NCBI GenBank assembly: GCA_005239435.1
Contig: SZNP01000011.1
Coordinates: 62,001 to 126,000, forward strand
Source: Halorussus salinisoli
GTDB taxonomy: Archaea; Halobacteriota; Halobacteria; Halobacteriales; Haladaptataceae
Length of the DNA: 64,000 bases
Direction of reading: 5' to 3'
The notes below the pieces were generated by a model. That model did no database searches. It had not been told where the DNA came from and saw nothing but the letters and a program-made list of their open reading frames with translations. A program made the position numbers and the translations under genes. Shown piece after piece: positions 45,476 to 53,756 of the stretch (the stretch's first letter is position 1; every line of letters begins with the position of its first letter).

Positions 45476-46402
45476 ATGAATGCGGAGGAGTTTCTGACGC
45501 AACTCCATACGACGTGTGCTGAAGCCATTACGGAGTATCGCACTCAATTCCCAGACCACCCACCATTGTCCGAGCATCTCCAGTACGACAGTGACAGCCC
45601 CCTCGCGAGTGAGGCTGACCTCCATCGGTGCTTTCGAGAACTCACCCACATCTACGACGACCTCTTCGACGTGGACTCAACGCCATATCGAAATCAGTGG
45701 CGTGACCATCTTGTCTATAGTTTATCCTGGCGAGAGCATCTTAGGCTCATGACTAGTGACCCACCGGCGTCACTACTGATGGCTTGGATTGGGGGTCGCT
45801 ATGCTGCTCGCACAGGCCATATCGGTATCAGTACCGGCCGACTCCCCGCGTCGAGAGCATACTCAGTACTCGCCTCCGAACTCCTCCATGCCTACCAGCA
45901 CCGCTTTGACTCCCCAACCTGGCACCATCCCTATCTCCAGGAAGGAATGGATCGAGCCGTCTCAGTTCGAGCGCTCACCCAGCTCGCTCAAGAACTGGAG
46001 GACGATGATGATGTAGTTGCCCATGTTGCAATGAGACAGCGAGCGAATGCACTCCTCGCAGGATTGCTCGCGCATGGCACCCGTCACGGCGGCATTACAC
46101 CAGCAGCTATCCGTGACCTTGGCGTCACCACCGACGAACTCTCAGCCCTCCAAGCAGCACTCCCATGGAGAATACTTGGCCATGTTCAACCACGCTATCG
46201 ATGGAAGGACACCGCATTCCTCCCCGACTACGACCTCTTCGGCTCCCTCCTCCTCGTTAGTGAGGCTATGGACGTCCCCGATACCTACAGCCGTGCATTC
46301 TGGGGTGACCACCCCTGGGACGAGCTTATCGCGGATATTCAATCAATCGAACCCGGCTGGCTGTGGCAGTACGTTCATTCGGCGTATAACGGGAGTTTCT
46401 AG
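45476..46402 (+). CDS. Conserved haloarchaeal protein with HxxxH motif (metallopeptidase-like?)
   Basis: From MNAEEFLTQL the protein has 308 residues. It is soluble and acidic. The segment SVLASELLHAYQHRFDSP has the two histidines of a zinc-peptidase HExxH motif, but Ala replaces Glu (HAYQH), with a Glu three residues before the first His. HHPYLQEGMDRA follows about 10 residues later and could supply a further ligand. Whether it is an active peptidase is unknown. The last 76 codons (46156-46383) are duplicated at 56937-57164. Confidence 0.6.
   Translation: MNAEEFLTQLHTTCAEAITEYRTQFPDHPPLSEHLQYDSDSPLASEADLHRCFRELTHIYDDLFDVDSTPYRNQWRDHLVYSLSWREHLRLMTSDPPASLLMAWIGGRYAARTGHIGISTGRLPASRAYSVLASELLHAYQHRFDSPTWHHPYLQEGMDRAVSVRALTQLAQELEDDDDVVAHVAMRQRANALLAGLLAHGTRHGGITPAAIRDLGVTTDELSALQAALPWRILGHVQPRYRWKDTAFLPDYDLFGSLLLVSEAMDVPDTYSRAFWGDHPWDELIADIQSIEPGWLWQYVHSAYNGSF
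46156..46383 (+). repeat. 228-bp direct repeat, copy A
   Basis: Nearly identical in sequence and orientation to 56937-57164 (a dozen or so substitutions, no indels seen), ending within three codons of the same point. It covers the 3' end of the HxxxH protein gene. The two copies bracket about 10.6 kb of mostly exported-protein genes. Confidence 0.8.
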
Positions 46403-46707
46403 ACGCCGGTGCGTCCGTACTAGGGTTCAAGCAACCTATTCAGTCTGAGTCTGTGCCCTCGGCAGTCGGGAGAACGCCAGCTTAGTCTTTCATGCGTAGA
46501 GAAGAGTTGCACCGGTCGTCTGGTCTAGAATCGCGACCCTGTTTATTCATCTATTTCTTACAGTAGTTCAGGTACACAATCCCTGGTCCGCGGTTATCAC
46601 CTCATAATATCCTCTGGTAGTAGGGCGGAATCAATTAGTATCATGCTACTTTCTAGCGTGCAAGTATGCGTCGAGATTTATATACGTCCTTTCTCTACCA
46701 GTCTGGT

Positions 46708-46989
46708 ATGAGTTGTGGGAAAGAAAATCAAAAGATGTGCCGGCATTCAGTGGAAGAAGAAAAACCACTCAGTCTCGCAGTCATCGAATGTATCGCAGAC
46801 GCAGACGGTACTGACCCAGACACTCACCCCCCGCTTTATGAAGTAATCGACCCAGAAGCTCTCAACAATCTCTTCCGCGACCAGACCACTGGAGAAGTAA
46901 CATTCACATATTTAGACTACAAGATAACCGTCAATCACAACACCGTCACTGCCCAACCGACTGCAGACCAGCCGGTGGGCGCCGACTAA
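46708..46989 (+). CDS. HalOD1 output-domain protein
   Basis: From MSCGKENQKM the protein has 93 residues (the frame could start at 46666). Residues from about PLSLAVIECIADADGTDP to TFTYLDYKITV match the HalOD1 output domain, a small beta-rich module found in haloarchaeal signalling proteins and as stand-alone proteins. LYEVIDPEALNNLF is its hallmark. Function is unknown; it is usually taken as a regulatory output module. It stands alone here, with about 300 bp free on both sides. Confidence 0.8.
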   Translation: MSCGKENQKMCRHSVEEEKPLSLAVIECIADADGTDPDTHPPLYEVIDPEALNNLFRDQTTGEVTFTYLDYKITVNHNTVTAQPTADQPVGAD

Positions 46990-47295
46990 AACCACTCCAT
47001 TTGCTCCCTTGGTGCCTGTGCGTTCCCCCATTGATAGAACGGTGCGTTGACGCTCTGTATTGCTTCCACCTGATTCAGTTCCCTCAGCGAACGAGAGAGA
47101 CCAAGGCTGAACTCACAAACCACTTTCACCTCGGTTGGCGGAGATATAAGGTAGACTCGTGGATATGACTAGTTCGTTTTGGCTATGGTTCCAAAGTCGG
47201 GTTGAGTAAATGAGGTGACTGTCGACTAAACGTGCCTTCGATTAGAATAATGAGCGTACTAATAGCTCCCTGTATTCAGCACGCCGAGTAGGCTT
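46990..47295. other. Intergenic region with IS-end-like motif
   Basis: No gene. CTGTATTCAGCACGCC at 47270-47285 is another copy of the motif seen near 43744 and 45241. It is close to the 3' end of the serine protease gene. Confidence 0.45.
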
Positions 47296-48102
47296 TCACT
47301 CGGAGATCCAGTCGTTCAGATACTGCTCAACGAGACTCGCAGGGTTGTGAGTCGCATACGTGGCGTCCTGATAGGACTCGTAGACATTCGGCTCAACAGG
47401 TTCCGGTGCCTCGTCCGGCCTACGGGAGCGCTGTTGCTTGGGCACACCACCGGTCGTCAGTCCGACGACCGTCTCATCGAGGGTCACGAGCGGTGAACCG
47501 CTGTTGCCACTCATATGTGGTACCGTCGTCAAGATCGCGTCACCGTACTCCTGCTCGCGGACGTACTGACCACTTGCAATGACCCAATTGCCGATGGCGA
47601 AGGGATGACCGACCTGCACAACCGTTTGTCCGTCGTTCAGCGAGGACTCGTCGCCCAGCGAGAGTGTCTTCGGCGCGGAGGACTCTGTCCGGAGGATGGC
47701 GACGTCGTGATACGGCCGAGAGCGGTAGTCGGTCGCGTTGACAACCTCGGGCTCGAAGGAGTCACCCCCGAGCGTCCAGCAGGTAATCGAGGACGCGTCG
47801 TCGATGACGTGGCTGTTCGTGACGACTAGATTTTCGGTGACGAACCAGCCCGTCCCGCTACCGCCAGCGGTACTGCCAGTCTTCGTATTAACACTAACAA
47901 CTGCCGGACGGATTGCTTTGCCGACTTCTTGGACCTCCTGGTTGTCCGCTTGAGTACCACTAGAGACTGCTTGCTGAGTCTCGTCAGTCGGTTGCGTGGT
48001 TTCGATGAGCGATTCTTGCAGTTCGGTACACCCTGCAAGGGTCGTAAGTGCTCCAACTGCACTCGCCGTGAGAAATCGACGTCTCGTCGCTCGCTCTGGC
48101 AT
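47296..48102 (-). CDS. Tat-exported trypsin-like (HtrA-type) serine protease lipoprotein
   Basis: A 268-residue exported protease. RRRFLTAS (7-14) is the Tat motif and LAGC the lipobox, with Cys25. The triad is complete: His98 (TNSHVI), Asp133 (YHDVAIL) and Ser201 (MSGNSGSPL). There is no PDZ domain, so it is a short DegP/HtrA relative. It is expected on the outer face of the membrane in protein quality control. The final 40 residues are acidic and Pro-rich. It is the only minus-strand gene between 46.7 and 53.7 kb, and is convergent with the HalOD1 gene. Confidence 0.9.
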   Translation of the reverse strand: MPERATRRRFLTASAVGALTTLAGCTELQESLIETTQPTDETQQAVSSGTQADNQEVQEVGKAIRPAVVSVNTKTGSTAGGSGTGWFVTENLVVTNSHVIDDASSITCWTLGGDSFEPEVVNATDYRSRPYHDVAILRTESSAPKTLSLGDESSLNDGQTVVQVGHPFAIGNWVIASGQYVREQEYGDAILTTVPHMSGNSGSPLVTLDETVVGLTTGGVPKQQRSRRPDEAPEPVEPNVYESYQDATYATHNPASLVEQYLNDWISE

Positions 48103-48293
48103 ACCAGAGGATGCTTTACTATCCGGATAGGTCTTTTTCCCCCTGAAGCGACATTGAAACCCGAAAAGGGGTGTTGAGCGGACAGCTCAAACAGGGCAGG
48201 GAACCCCACCAAAACACTCTCAAGACAATCCTCGGCGACGACGGTACCGAGCACCTCCGAATACTTAGAAGCCACCACCCCGTAACCATCTCT

Positions 48294-48782
48294 ATGGCCG
48301 ACCGCGGTCGCGCAGCTCCCGTCTCAATCACGGACGAGGCTGATCCACCGGCCGGGACTGAATATCTACCAGACGACCACGCCATCCGGTATGTTGCGTA
48401 TCAGTCAGCCAACGATCCGGACCCACCGGAGCGCGAATCAGCCTACAAGACGATGTCCTTCGAGCAGTGGGCGAAGACCGAGTGTGCCAGCCTCGGCCAG
48501 CAACGAGTCATGGAGGTCGTTGAATCTCGCCTCAAGGAGCATCAGCATGTTGGCTTCGCGTGCGGGCAATACGACGGTGACTGCCACGACCTCGCAGTGA
48601 AGGTCGAACTTTCGACCATGCGCGACCGAGATGAGAACATTCTCTCAGAACCCACAATTGACTACAACGATCTACGTGACATCACACCCACGTCGGTGAC
48701 CGCAACGATACAGTATGCCGGACTGGAACACACCGAGACGTTCCCAGTAGTCGTCCACGAAACCGAAGGCCAGTTCCTGTAA
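48294..48782 (+). CDS. Conserved haloarchaeal protein of unknown function
   Basis: From MADRGRAAPVSIT the protein has 162 residues; the longer frame overlaps unrelated upstream DNA. It is soluble and acidic with no signal or membrane segment. A helical part (about 50-95: YKTMSFEQWAKTECASLGQ) precedes a beta-rich end (SVTATIQYAG, TETFPVVVHE). Two Cys residues occur in FACGQYDGDC. I do not recognise the family. It lies between an exported protease and a broken copper oxidase. Confidence 0.55.
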   Translation: MADRGRAAPVSITDEADPPAGTEYLPDDHAIRYVAYQSANDPDPPERESAYKTMSFEQWAKTECASLGQQRVMEVVESRLKEHQHVGFACGQYDGDCHDLAVKVELSTMRDRDENILSEPTIDYNDLRDITPTSVTATIQYAGLEHTETFPVVVHETEGQFL

Positions 48783-48886
48783 CCTTGGCGATGTGACCTG
48801 CGTGTTACGATCTGTTCTGAATTGTCCAATTTGTGGTGCAGATTGGTCACTTGATGTTCGTGAACTCGAACTGGGGCCGAACAACT

Positions 48887-49484
48887 GTGCCGCGTAAACA
48901 GCACTCGCTCTCCCGTCGCAGACTCCTCCAGCTGACGGGAGCGACCACTCTCGGCGCGCTCGCGGGCTGTGCCGGTCAGCTACCGGGCACCGACGACAGT
49001 GAGGGACAGGAGGTGCCGCCGCGCTCGACAGTTACGGCCGAGCCAGATACTTCCGTCAACCTCACTGCGGCGTCCGAGACCATTCGGCCAGCCCCTGAGA
49101 CGTCGACGACCAACTGGATGTACGAGGGTGAATGGAGAGCCGGATCGAACGTTCGACCTGACGCTCTCACGCGGCAGGGGCCAGTCATACACGTGGACGA
49201 TAGATGGGCAGGCCTACCCCGACGCCGACCCGCTCCAGATCCGGACCGACGAACACGTCCGAATTCGGATGACCAATCAGAGCCCAGTCGTTCACCCGAT
49301 GCACCTTCATGGCCACTTCTTCCAAGTCGGCGACGCAATCAAAGACACAGTCATCGTGCCCGGGCATAGAGGGCAGGTGACGATCGACCTCCACGCCGAC
49401 AACCCCGGCCGGTGGTTGTTCCACTGTCACAACCTGTACCATCTCGATGCAGGGATGGCGCGTGTCGTGAAATACGTCGAGTGA
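48887..49484 (+). pseudogene. Multicopper oxidase, internally deleted and frameshifted
   Basis: The 5' part (from GTG at 48887) encodes a Tat lipoprotein signal SRRRLLQLTGATTLGALAGC and the start of the first cupredoxin domain, ending NWMYEGE. The frame then changes near 49130 and the last cupredoxin domain follows: VRIRMTNQSPVVHPMHLHGH, then WLFHCHNLYHLDAGMARVVKYVE. HPMHLHGH and HCHNLYHLDAGM are the type 1/2/3 copper ligand blocks. The central 250 or more residues, with the other copper motifs, are gone. The product cannot be a working oxidase. Confidence 0.75.
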
Positions 49485-49714
49485 CCAGGTTGAAGACCCG
49501 GTTTCAGCTCGTTCACACTGCCGTTCGTGTGGTCGTGGTCCTGTCTGGGAGATGGGTTGAGTGCCAACCCGGCGAATTCGAGCCGGATGAACGATTCTAT
49601 TCCTGAAAAACGGTTAGGTCGTCTTATACACGTTCTCGAACGTTCTCCTGTTCTGATTCACACCCCACGTCAATAACTCCCGAGCAGTCCTACGAGTAAC
49701 CGAGGAGAAAGACA

Positions 49715-50035
49715 ATGACCAACTTCACACTCGGCCGCTGGCTGCTCGTGGCGCTCGCGATCGTCGGACTCGCGTTCGCCGCCCCCGTGGTCAGCGCACA
49801 CGGCAACGAAACGACCGCAGACGACGCGCCCTCGGACAATGCCACCGCAGATGAATGGGCCACTTGGATGGAGGCGCAGATGACCGAACACATGGGCCCT
49901 GGTAGCGTCGAGTGGATGGAGTCGCACATGGGTGTGACCGTCGACGAGATGGCCCAGGACATGGCTGATGAGGAATACCACGACGGGGCTGACGACGACC
50001 ACAAGGGCGGGATGTACGGGCAGGGCCACTACTGA
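49715..50035 (+). CDS. Small secreted Met/His-rich protein
   Basis: 106 residues with a Sec signal peptide (cleavage probably after VVSA, about 28). The mature part is short and rich in Met, His and acidic residues (MTEHMGPGSVEWMESHMGV, KGGMYGQGHY), which suggests binding of copper or silver. A GAGGAG-like ribosome site lies 8-13 bp before the start. The same composition is seen in small proteins next to copper-handling genes of haloarchaea. Function is inferred from composition and neighbours. Confidence 0.65.
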   Translation: MTNFTLGRWLLVALAIVGLAFAAPVVSAHGNETTADDAPSDNATADEWATWMEAQMTEHMGPGSVEWMESHMGVTVDEMAQDMADEEYHDGADDDHKGGMYGQGHY

Positions 50036-50092
50036 CGGCCCTGACCGTTTCGATCGCTCCAACCGAACACCACAACTCGCCAACTCAAGATA

Positions 50093-50446
50093 ATGACGCA
50101 ACTCACCACTCACATCGGACGCACTGCTCGGCGACTCGCGATACTCTCCGTCCCGCTGCTGGTCGCGGCAACTGGAACGGCTGCTGCCCACGGTGGTGGG
50201 AGCTACGGCGGCGGTATGATGGGCGGCGGCTGGGGCCTCTTCGGCGGAGCGATGGGGCTCTGGGGACTCCTCTGGATGGGGGTCCTCATCGCCGTCCCGC
50301 TCTATCTCGCCTATGCGCTCCTCAACCGAGGATCCGGTGGGAAAGAAGAGCAGTCGTTGTCGGTTCTCCGTGAGCGCTACGCCCGCGGGGAGCTCTCGGA
50401 TGACGAATTCGATCGACGGCGAAAACAGCTCGAACGCACCGGATGA
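50093..50446 (+). CDS. SHOCT-domain membrane protein
   Basis: 117 residues: an N-terminal hydrophobic signal or helix (about 13-33), a Gly/Met-rich stretch (GGGSYGGGMMGGGWG), a transmembrane helix (about 55-76) and a C-terminal SHOCT motif (LSVLRERYARGELSDDEFDRRRKQLE). SHOCT tails are short amphipathic helices of uncertain oligomerising role. It follows the Met/His-rich secreted protein by 57 bp. Two more SHOCT proteins lie within 2 kb. Confidence 0.8.
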   Translation: MTQLTTHIGRTARRLAILSVPLLVAATGTAAAHGGGSYGGGMMGGGWGLFGGAMGLWGLLWMGVLIAVPLYLAYALLNRGSGGKEEQSLSVLRERYARGELSDDEFDRRRKQLERTG

Positions 50447-50541
50447 CTGGAACAGTTGCTGTTCCAGCCGATACATCACACTCCCAACGCCCGCCGTTGC
50501 GGCACCCAACCGTTAACCCCGTGGACGAGGTATAATATTAC

Positions 50542-50958
50542 ATGGAATACACAATACAGACTTCAGTCACTGGCGATTTCGACGACATCGTCGACACGAC
50601 AATCGCAGCGCTTGAAGACGAGGGATTCGGCGTCCTCTGTGACATCGACATCCAGGCGACGCTCAAGGAGAAGCTCGGCGAAGAGTTCCGCCAGTATCGC
50701 ATTCTCGGTGCATGCAATCCCCCGCTGGCATACGAGGGACTGACCGAAGAAATTGAACTCGGCGCACTCCTCCCGTGTAACGTCATCGTCTACGAAACCG
50801 ATGACGGCGATATCGTTGTGAGTGCCGTTGATCCAAAGCAATTGGTCGGTATCGCGGACAACGATGCGCTCGACTCGATCGCGACCGAGGTCAACGAGCG
50901 TTTCGAGCGTGTTCTCTCGGCCGTCACCGACGAACTAGGATCCAGGTCGGAGGCCTGA
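50542..50958 (+). CDS. DUF302 family protein
   Basis: 138 residues, cytoplasmic. It has the DUF302 layout: a beta strand after the start (YTIQTSVTGDFDDIVD), DIQATLKEKLGEEFRQYRILGACNPPLAYEGL, and LLPCNVIVYETDDGDIVVSAVDP. The Cys residues in LGACNPP and LLPCNV are the family's conserved pair and could bind metal or a thiol. Its function is not established; it often neighbours redox or metal genes, as here. It ends 6 bp before the next SHOCT gene, so the two are probably one transcript. Confidence 0.85.
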   Translation: MEYTIQTSVTGDFDDIVDTTIAALEDEGFGVLCDIDIQATLKEKLGEEFRQYRILGACNPPLAYEGLTEEIELGALLPCNVIVYETDDGDIVVSAVDPKQLVGIADNDALDSIATEVNERFERVLSAVTDELGSRSEA

Positions 50959-50964
50959 TCTTCG

Positions 50965-51318
50965 ATGTCTTCATCGAACCAGCTCGACACCACGACTATT
51001 GTGCTCCTGCTCCTCGGAGCGATCATCTTGCTCCCGTTGCTCACAATGGGGATGGGATTCGGCGGAATGATGGGGTACGGCGGGATGATGGGTCAGTATG
51101 GCGGCACTGGTGGATGGTGGCCGTTCGTCGGGATGCTCGTTCCGCTCATCTTCCTCCTTATCCTCCTCGGCGGTGGCTACCTCGTCTTCCGGCGCATGAG
51201 CGAAACGCAGACGTCTCGAAATCCCGCGATGGAGGAACTCCGCACGGCATACGCTCGTGGGGACCTCACTGACGAAGAGTTCGAATCCCGCCGCGAGAGA
51301 CTCGAACGGTCGGAGTGA
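50965..51318 (+). CDS. SHOCT-domain membrane protein, second
   Basis: 117 residues with two hydrophobic helices (about 11-31 and 48-72) separated by a Gly/Met-rich loop (GGMMGYGGMMGQYGG), and a C-terminal SHOCT motif (MEELRTAYARGDLTDEEFESRRERLE). It resembles the protein at 50093-50446 and the tail of the halocyanin fusion, so these arose by duplication. Its start is 6 bp after the DUF302 gene. Confidence 0.8.
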   Translation: MSSSNQLDTTTIVLLLLGAIILLPLLTMGMGFGGMMGYGGMMGQYGGTGGWWPFVGMLVPLIFLLILLGGGYLVFRRMSETQTSRNPAMEELRTAYARGDLTDEEFESRRERLERSE

Positions 51319-51488
51319 GCCAACGAGTACACACCAAGGTGCGTATTCCCACGCCTGTGTGATCGAATTCGTGATGCTACTCCCGATCACCACTGTGTGA
51401 GCGCGCCTTCGAATCGAAGAGATGGAGTTCTCTCAGCTTACGATTCTGAATAGTAATGTGGTTAAGTCCCAATACCGTAGTACACTAT

Positions 51489-51797
51489 GTGACCGAAGTC
51501 ATCCTCTTCACCCAAGAAACGTGCGGAGCATGCGCAACACAACGGGAGAAAAACGACGGCCTCGAGGACAAGTATCCGGACGTGGAGTTCCGGGAGGTCG
51601 ACATCCAGACGGACCTCGAAACGGCCGAGGAATTCGGTGTCCGGAAGACGCCGACGACACTCGTCTACGCGAACGGTGAACAGACCGCCGAATTCATTGG
51701 CATCGTCGACCGGAACGACTTGGAGTCAGCTATCGAGAGCGCGACCCAGCAGTCATCTGGATTCGCCCAGCGCCTCGTCGATGTCGTGCGTGGATAA
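51489..51797 (+). CDS. Thioredoxin/glutaredoxin-like protein
   Basis: With the GTG at 51489 the protein has 102 residues and begins VTEVILFTQETCGAC, the first strand of a thioredoxin fold with the CGAC redox motif at once after it; an upstream ATG (51456) adds 11 residues without structural sense. A cis-Pro follows in RKTPTTLVYANG. There is no signal peptide. It probably reduces disulfides or delivers electrons to the exported copper proteins' precursors or DUF302; this is inferred from the neighbourhood. Confidence 0.8.
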   Translation: MTEVILFTQETCGACATQREKNDGLEDKYPDVEFREVDIQTDLETAEEFGVRKTPTTLVYANGEQTAEFIGIVDRNDLESAIESATQQSSGFAQRLVDVVRG

Positions 51798-51822
51798 CGA
51801 ACCAGCGACCGATTCAACTCAT

Positions 51823-52587
51823 ATGACGAACTATAGTCGACGTCAGTTCCTGGGAGTGCTCGGTGCCGGCGCAGTCGCCAGCACAGGCCTCTCTCAGCCA
51901 GCGAGCGCACAGGAGACGCCCGTCGTGAAGATGGGCAACAACTATTTCGACCCAATCGGGCTCCACGTCGAACCCGGCACGACCGTCCGCTTCGAGATAG
52001 CAGCCGGTGCACACTCGGCGACGGCCTATGAGAACCGGATTCCATCCGACGCCAGCGCATTCGATAGTGGGGTCATCTCGTCGGGAGGGTTCGAGTACAC
52101 GTTCGAAGAACCAGGCACGTACGACTACTACTGCATCCCGCACAAGACAGTCGGGATGGTCGGTCGCATCGTCGTCGGCAATCCCGGCGGCCCGGCCGAA
52201 GACAGTCCGATTCCGGACGGTGACGTGCCCGAGAGCGACGCGATCGTCGAGCAGGGCGCGATAGCGTATGGATCTAGCACCGGAGGTGACGGGAACTCCG
52301 GTGGCGGAATGAGGGGGCCCGGGATGGGTTCTGGCCCTGGAATGATGAACGGTCGGAGCAATGGATGGTTCGGTGGGCTGCCGTTCGTCGGCGGGGCACT
52401 CGGAATGCTGGGGCTGGTCGGCGGACTCCTCTACTGGGCACTAGGTCGAGGTGACGCACCTCCCGAGAGTGATAATTCCGCGATGGAAACCCTCCAACGC
52501 CGTTACGCACGAGGCGAGATCGACGAAGAAGAGTTCCAGAAGCGTCGTGAACGGTTGGAGACTGGGAGAGAAGACGCATCTCGGTAA
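51823..52587 (+). CDS. Halocyanin-SHOCT fusion, Tat-exported blue copper protein
   Basis: From MTNYSRRQFLGV the protein has 254 residues. A Tat signal (YSRRQFLGVLGAG) leads to a plastocyanin-like domain (about 33-120) with complete type 1 copper ligands His64, Cys104, His107 and Met112. A Gly/Met-rich linker (about 153-180: GGGMRGPGMGSGPGMMNG), a transmembrane helix (about 187-207) and a SHOCT motif (METLQRRYARGEIDEEEFQKRRERLE) follow. The cupredoxin is therefore tethered to the outer membrane face with SHOCT inside. It probably shuttles electrons or handles copper. This fusion links the two protein types of the cluster. Confidence 0.88.
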   Translation: MTNYSRRQFLGVLGAGAVASTGLSQPASAQETPVVKMGNNYFDPIGLHVEPGTTVRFEIAAGAHSATAYENRIPSDASAFDSGVISSGGFEYTFEEPGTYDYYCIPHKTVGMVGRIVVGNPGGPAEDSPIPDGDVPESDAIVEQGAIAYGSSTGGDGNSGGGMRGPGMGSGPGMMNGRSNGWFGGLPFVGGALGMLGLVGGLLYWALGRGDAPPESDNSAMETLQRRYARGEIDEEEFQKRRERLETGREDASR

Positions 52588-52593
52588 GGCGCG

Positions 52594-53250
52594 GTGTCGT
52601 CGGACGTCTCTACACGTGTGAAGACACTCGCTCGGGAGTCCTTTGAGGACCTGTTCCTACGCCGAGGTACTCCACTACGGACAGAAGCGGCAGTCGCTGC
52701 ATATTTTGCAACTGGCGGCTCGCCCGACGCTGACGGCGTCCTGTGGGCCGTCGATTATGAGGCCGCCCACGAACTCCTTCCCGACTACTTCCAAAAGTTT
52801 CTCGCCGAGATGGGGACGGACATGTTCAACGCGGCGATGCTCGACGACCTCATGACGCTGGTAACCGAACATTTCGAGGAAGCCGACAGCCAGGTTACAG
52901 ACCGTCGAACGGTTCCGATACTCAACGTCAGAGATATCCTTACAGAATTCTCAAAGCAACGAAGTGAGGATTATATCGTCTTTTTCAAGCCACCAGTAAT
53001 CGATCAGCGTATCATCAATCAGGCGGCGCTCTTCTCGATGACGGCCAACCCCCGGACGTCCATAGACGAGTGGTTCGGCCGGCATCCGGACCTCTACTGG
53101 AAGGTCATCATTCCCGCAGAGTGCAAGCGGGAGTTTCGCGACAAGTTGGATCAGGCGAACATCAATCATCGAACGTTGTTCCCCGGTCTCGATGGAATCG
53201 CGAGGTGGCTGAAAGAACACTACAAACCCAGTCGATCGCAGCGAACGTAG
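52594..53250 (+). CDS. FRG-domain protein, probably N-terminally truncated
   Basis: 218 residues from GTG at 52594, 6 bp after the previous stop. EAAVAAYFATGG, DGVLWAVD, and near the end YWKVIIPAECKREFRDKLDQ and NHRTLFPGLDGIARWL match the second half of FRG domains. The FRG tripeptide and the first 60-100 residues that normally precede the LLDWT-type block are missing; the N-terminus here (EDLFLRRGTPLRTEAAV) starts just at that block. FRG proteins are often found near defence systems, but their role is unknown. It may be a fragment kept alive by coupling. Confidence 0.55.
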   Translation: MSSDVSTRVKTLARESFEDLFLRRGTPLRTEAAVAAYFATGGSPDADGVLWAVDYEAAHELLPDYFQKFLAEMGTDMFNAAMLDDLMTLVTEHFEEADSQVTDRRTVPILNVRDILTEFSKQRSEDYIVFFKPPVIDQRIINQAALFSMTANPRTSIDEWFGRHPDLYWKVIIPAECKREFRDKLDQANINHRTLFPGLDGIARWLKEHYKPSRSQRT

Positions 53251-53756
53251 AGACCAAGTGGCTGAAGAGAACTGCTTTTTGTCGCGAGAAGTCAACGGTA
53301 AGCGTCGACCGTATCAGCGCGTCTCCCATTAATAGCACTCGTGACGGTTAGGGGAGTTGCTGATCGGGTTTCATGTGTAGTGAGCAGCGGTTATAGAGAT
53401 TGCAGGCGAGAATACCACGTCGTAAACGGCGTGGCTGAATCGCCGTCATCGTCTCAGGTTCGCCCATGTCGGAAATCTCCCCCGCCGCCGCAGTCTACAA
53501 CGTCGAACAAGCCGTCAAACAATGAATCCCGCCGCTATCTGCGAATTCATGTAGTCATCCATGCAAACCGCGATTCAACCGGTGTCAGCGCATACTGAGA
53601 CGAGAAACGGGTAAGGACCGTGTTCTGTGATGGTTTTGCTGGCGTCTCGGTTGCCGTCGCGGAAAAACGGAGACACTACAGGAGGTTCGTTCCGTGGGCC
53701 GTCGAATTCGGTCGTGGTGTTCTCGTGCGTCCGAAAATAAGAATTCGGGGACTCCA
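53251..53756. other. Gap with a hairpin, no gene
   Basis: About 500 bp without a supported gene. CCACGTCG-TAAA-CGGCGTGG (53415-53434) is an 8-bp hairpin with one mismatch. A 19-codon frame MSEISPAAAVYNVEQAVKQ (about 53466-53525) may be a leftover of a gene or chance. The stretch resembles a site where DNA was lost. Confidence 0.35.
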
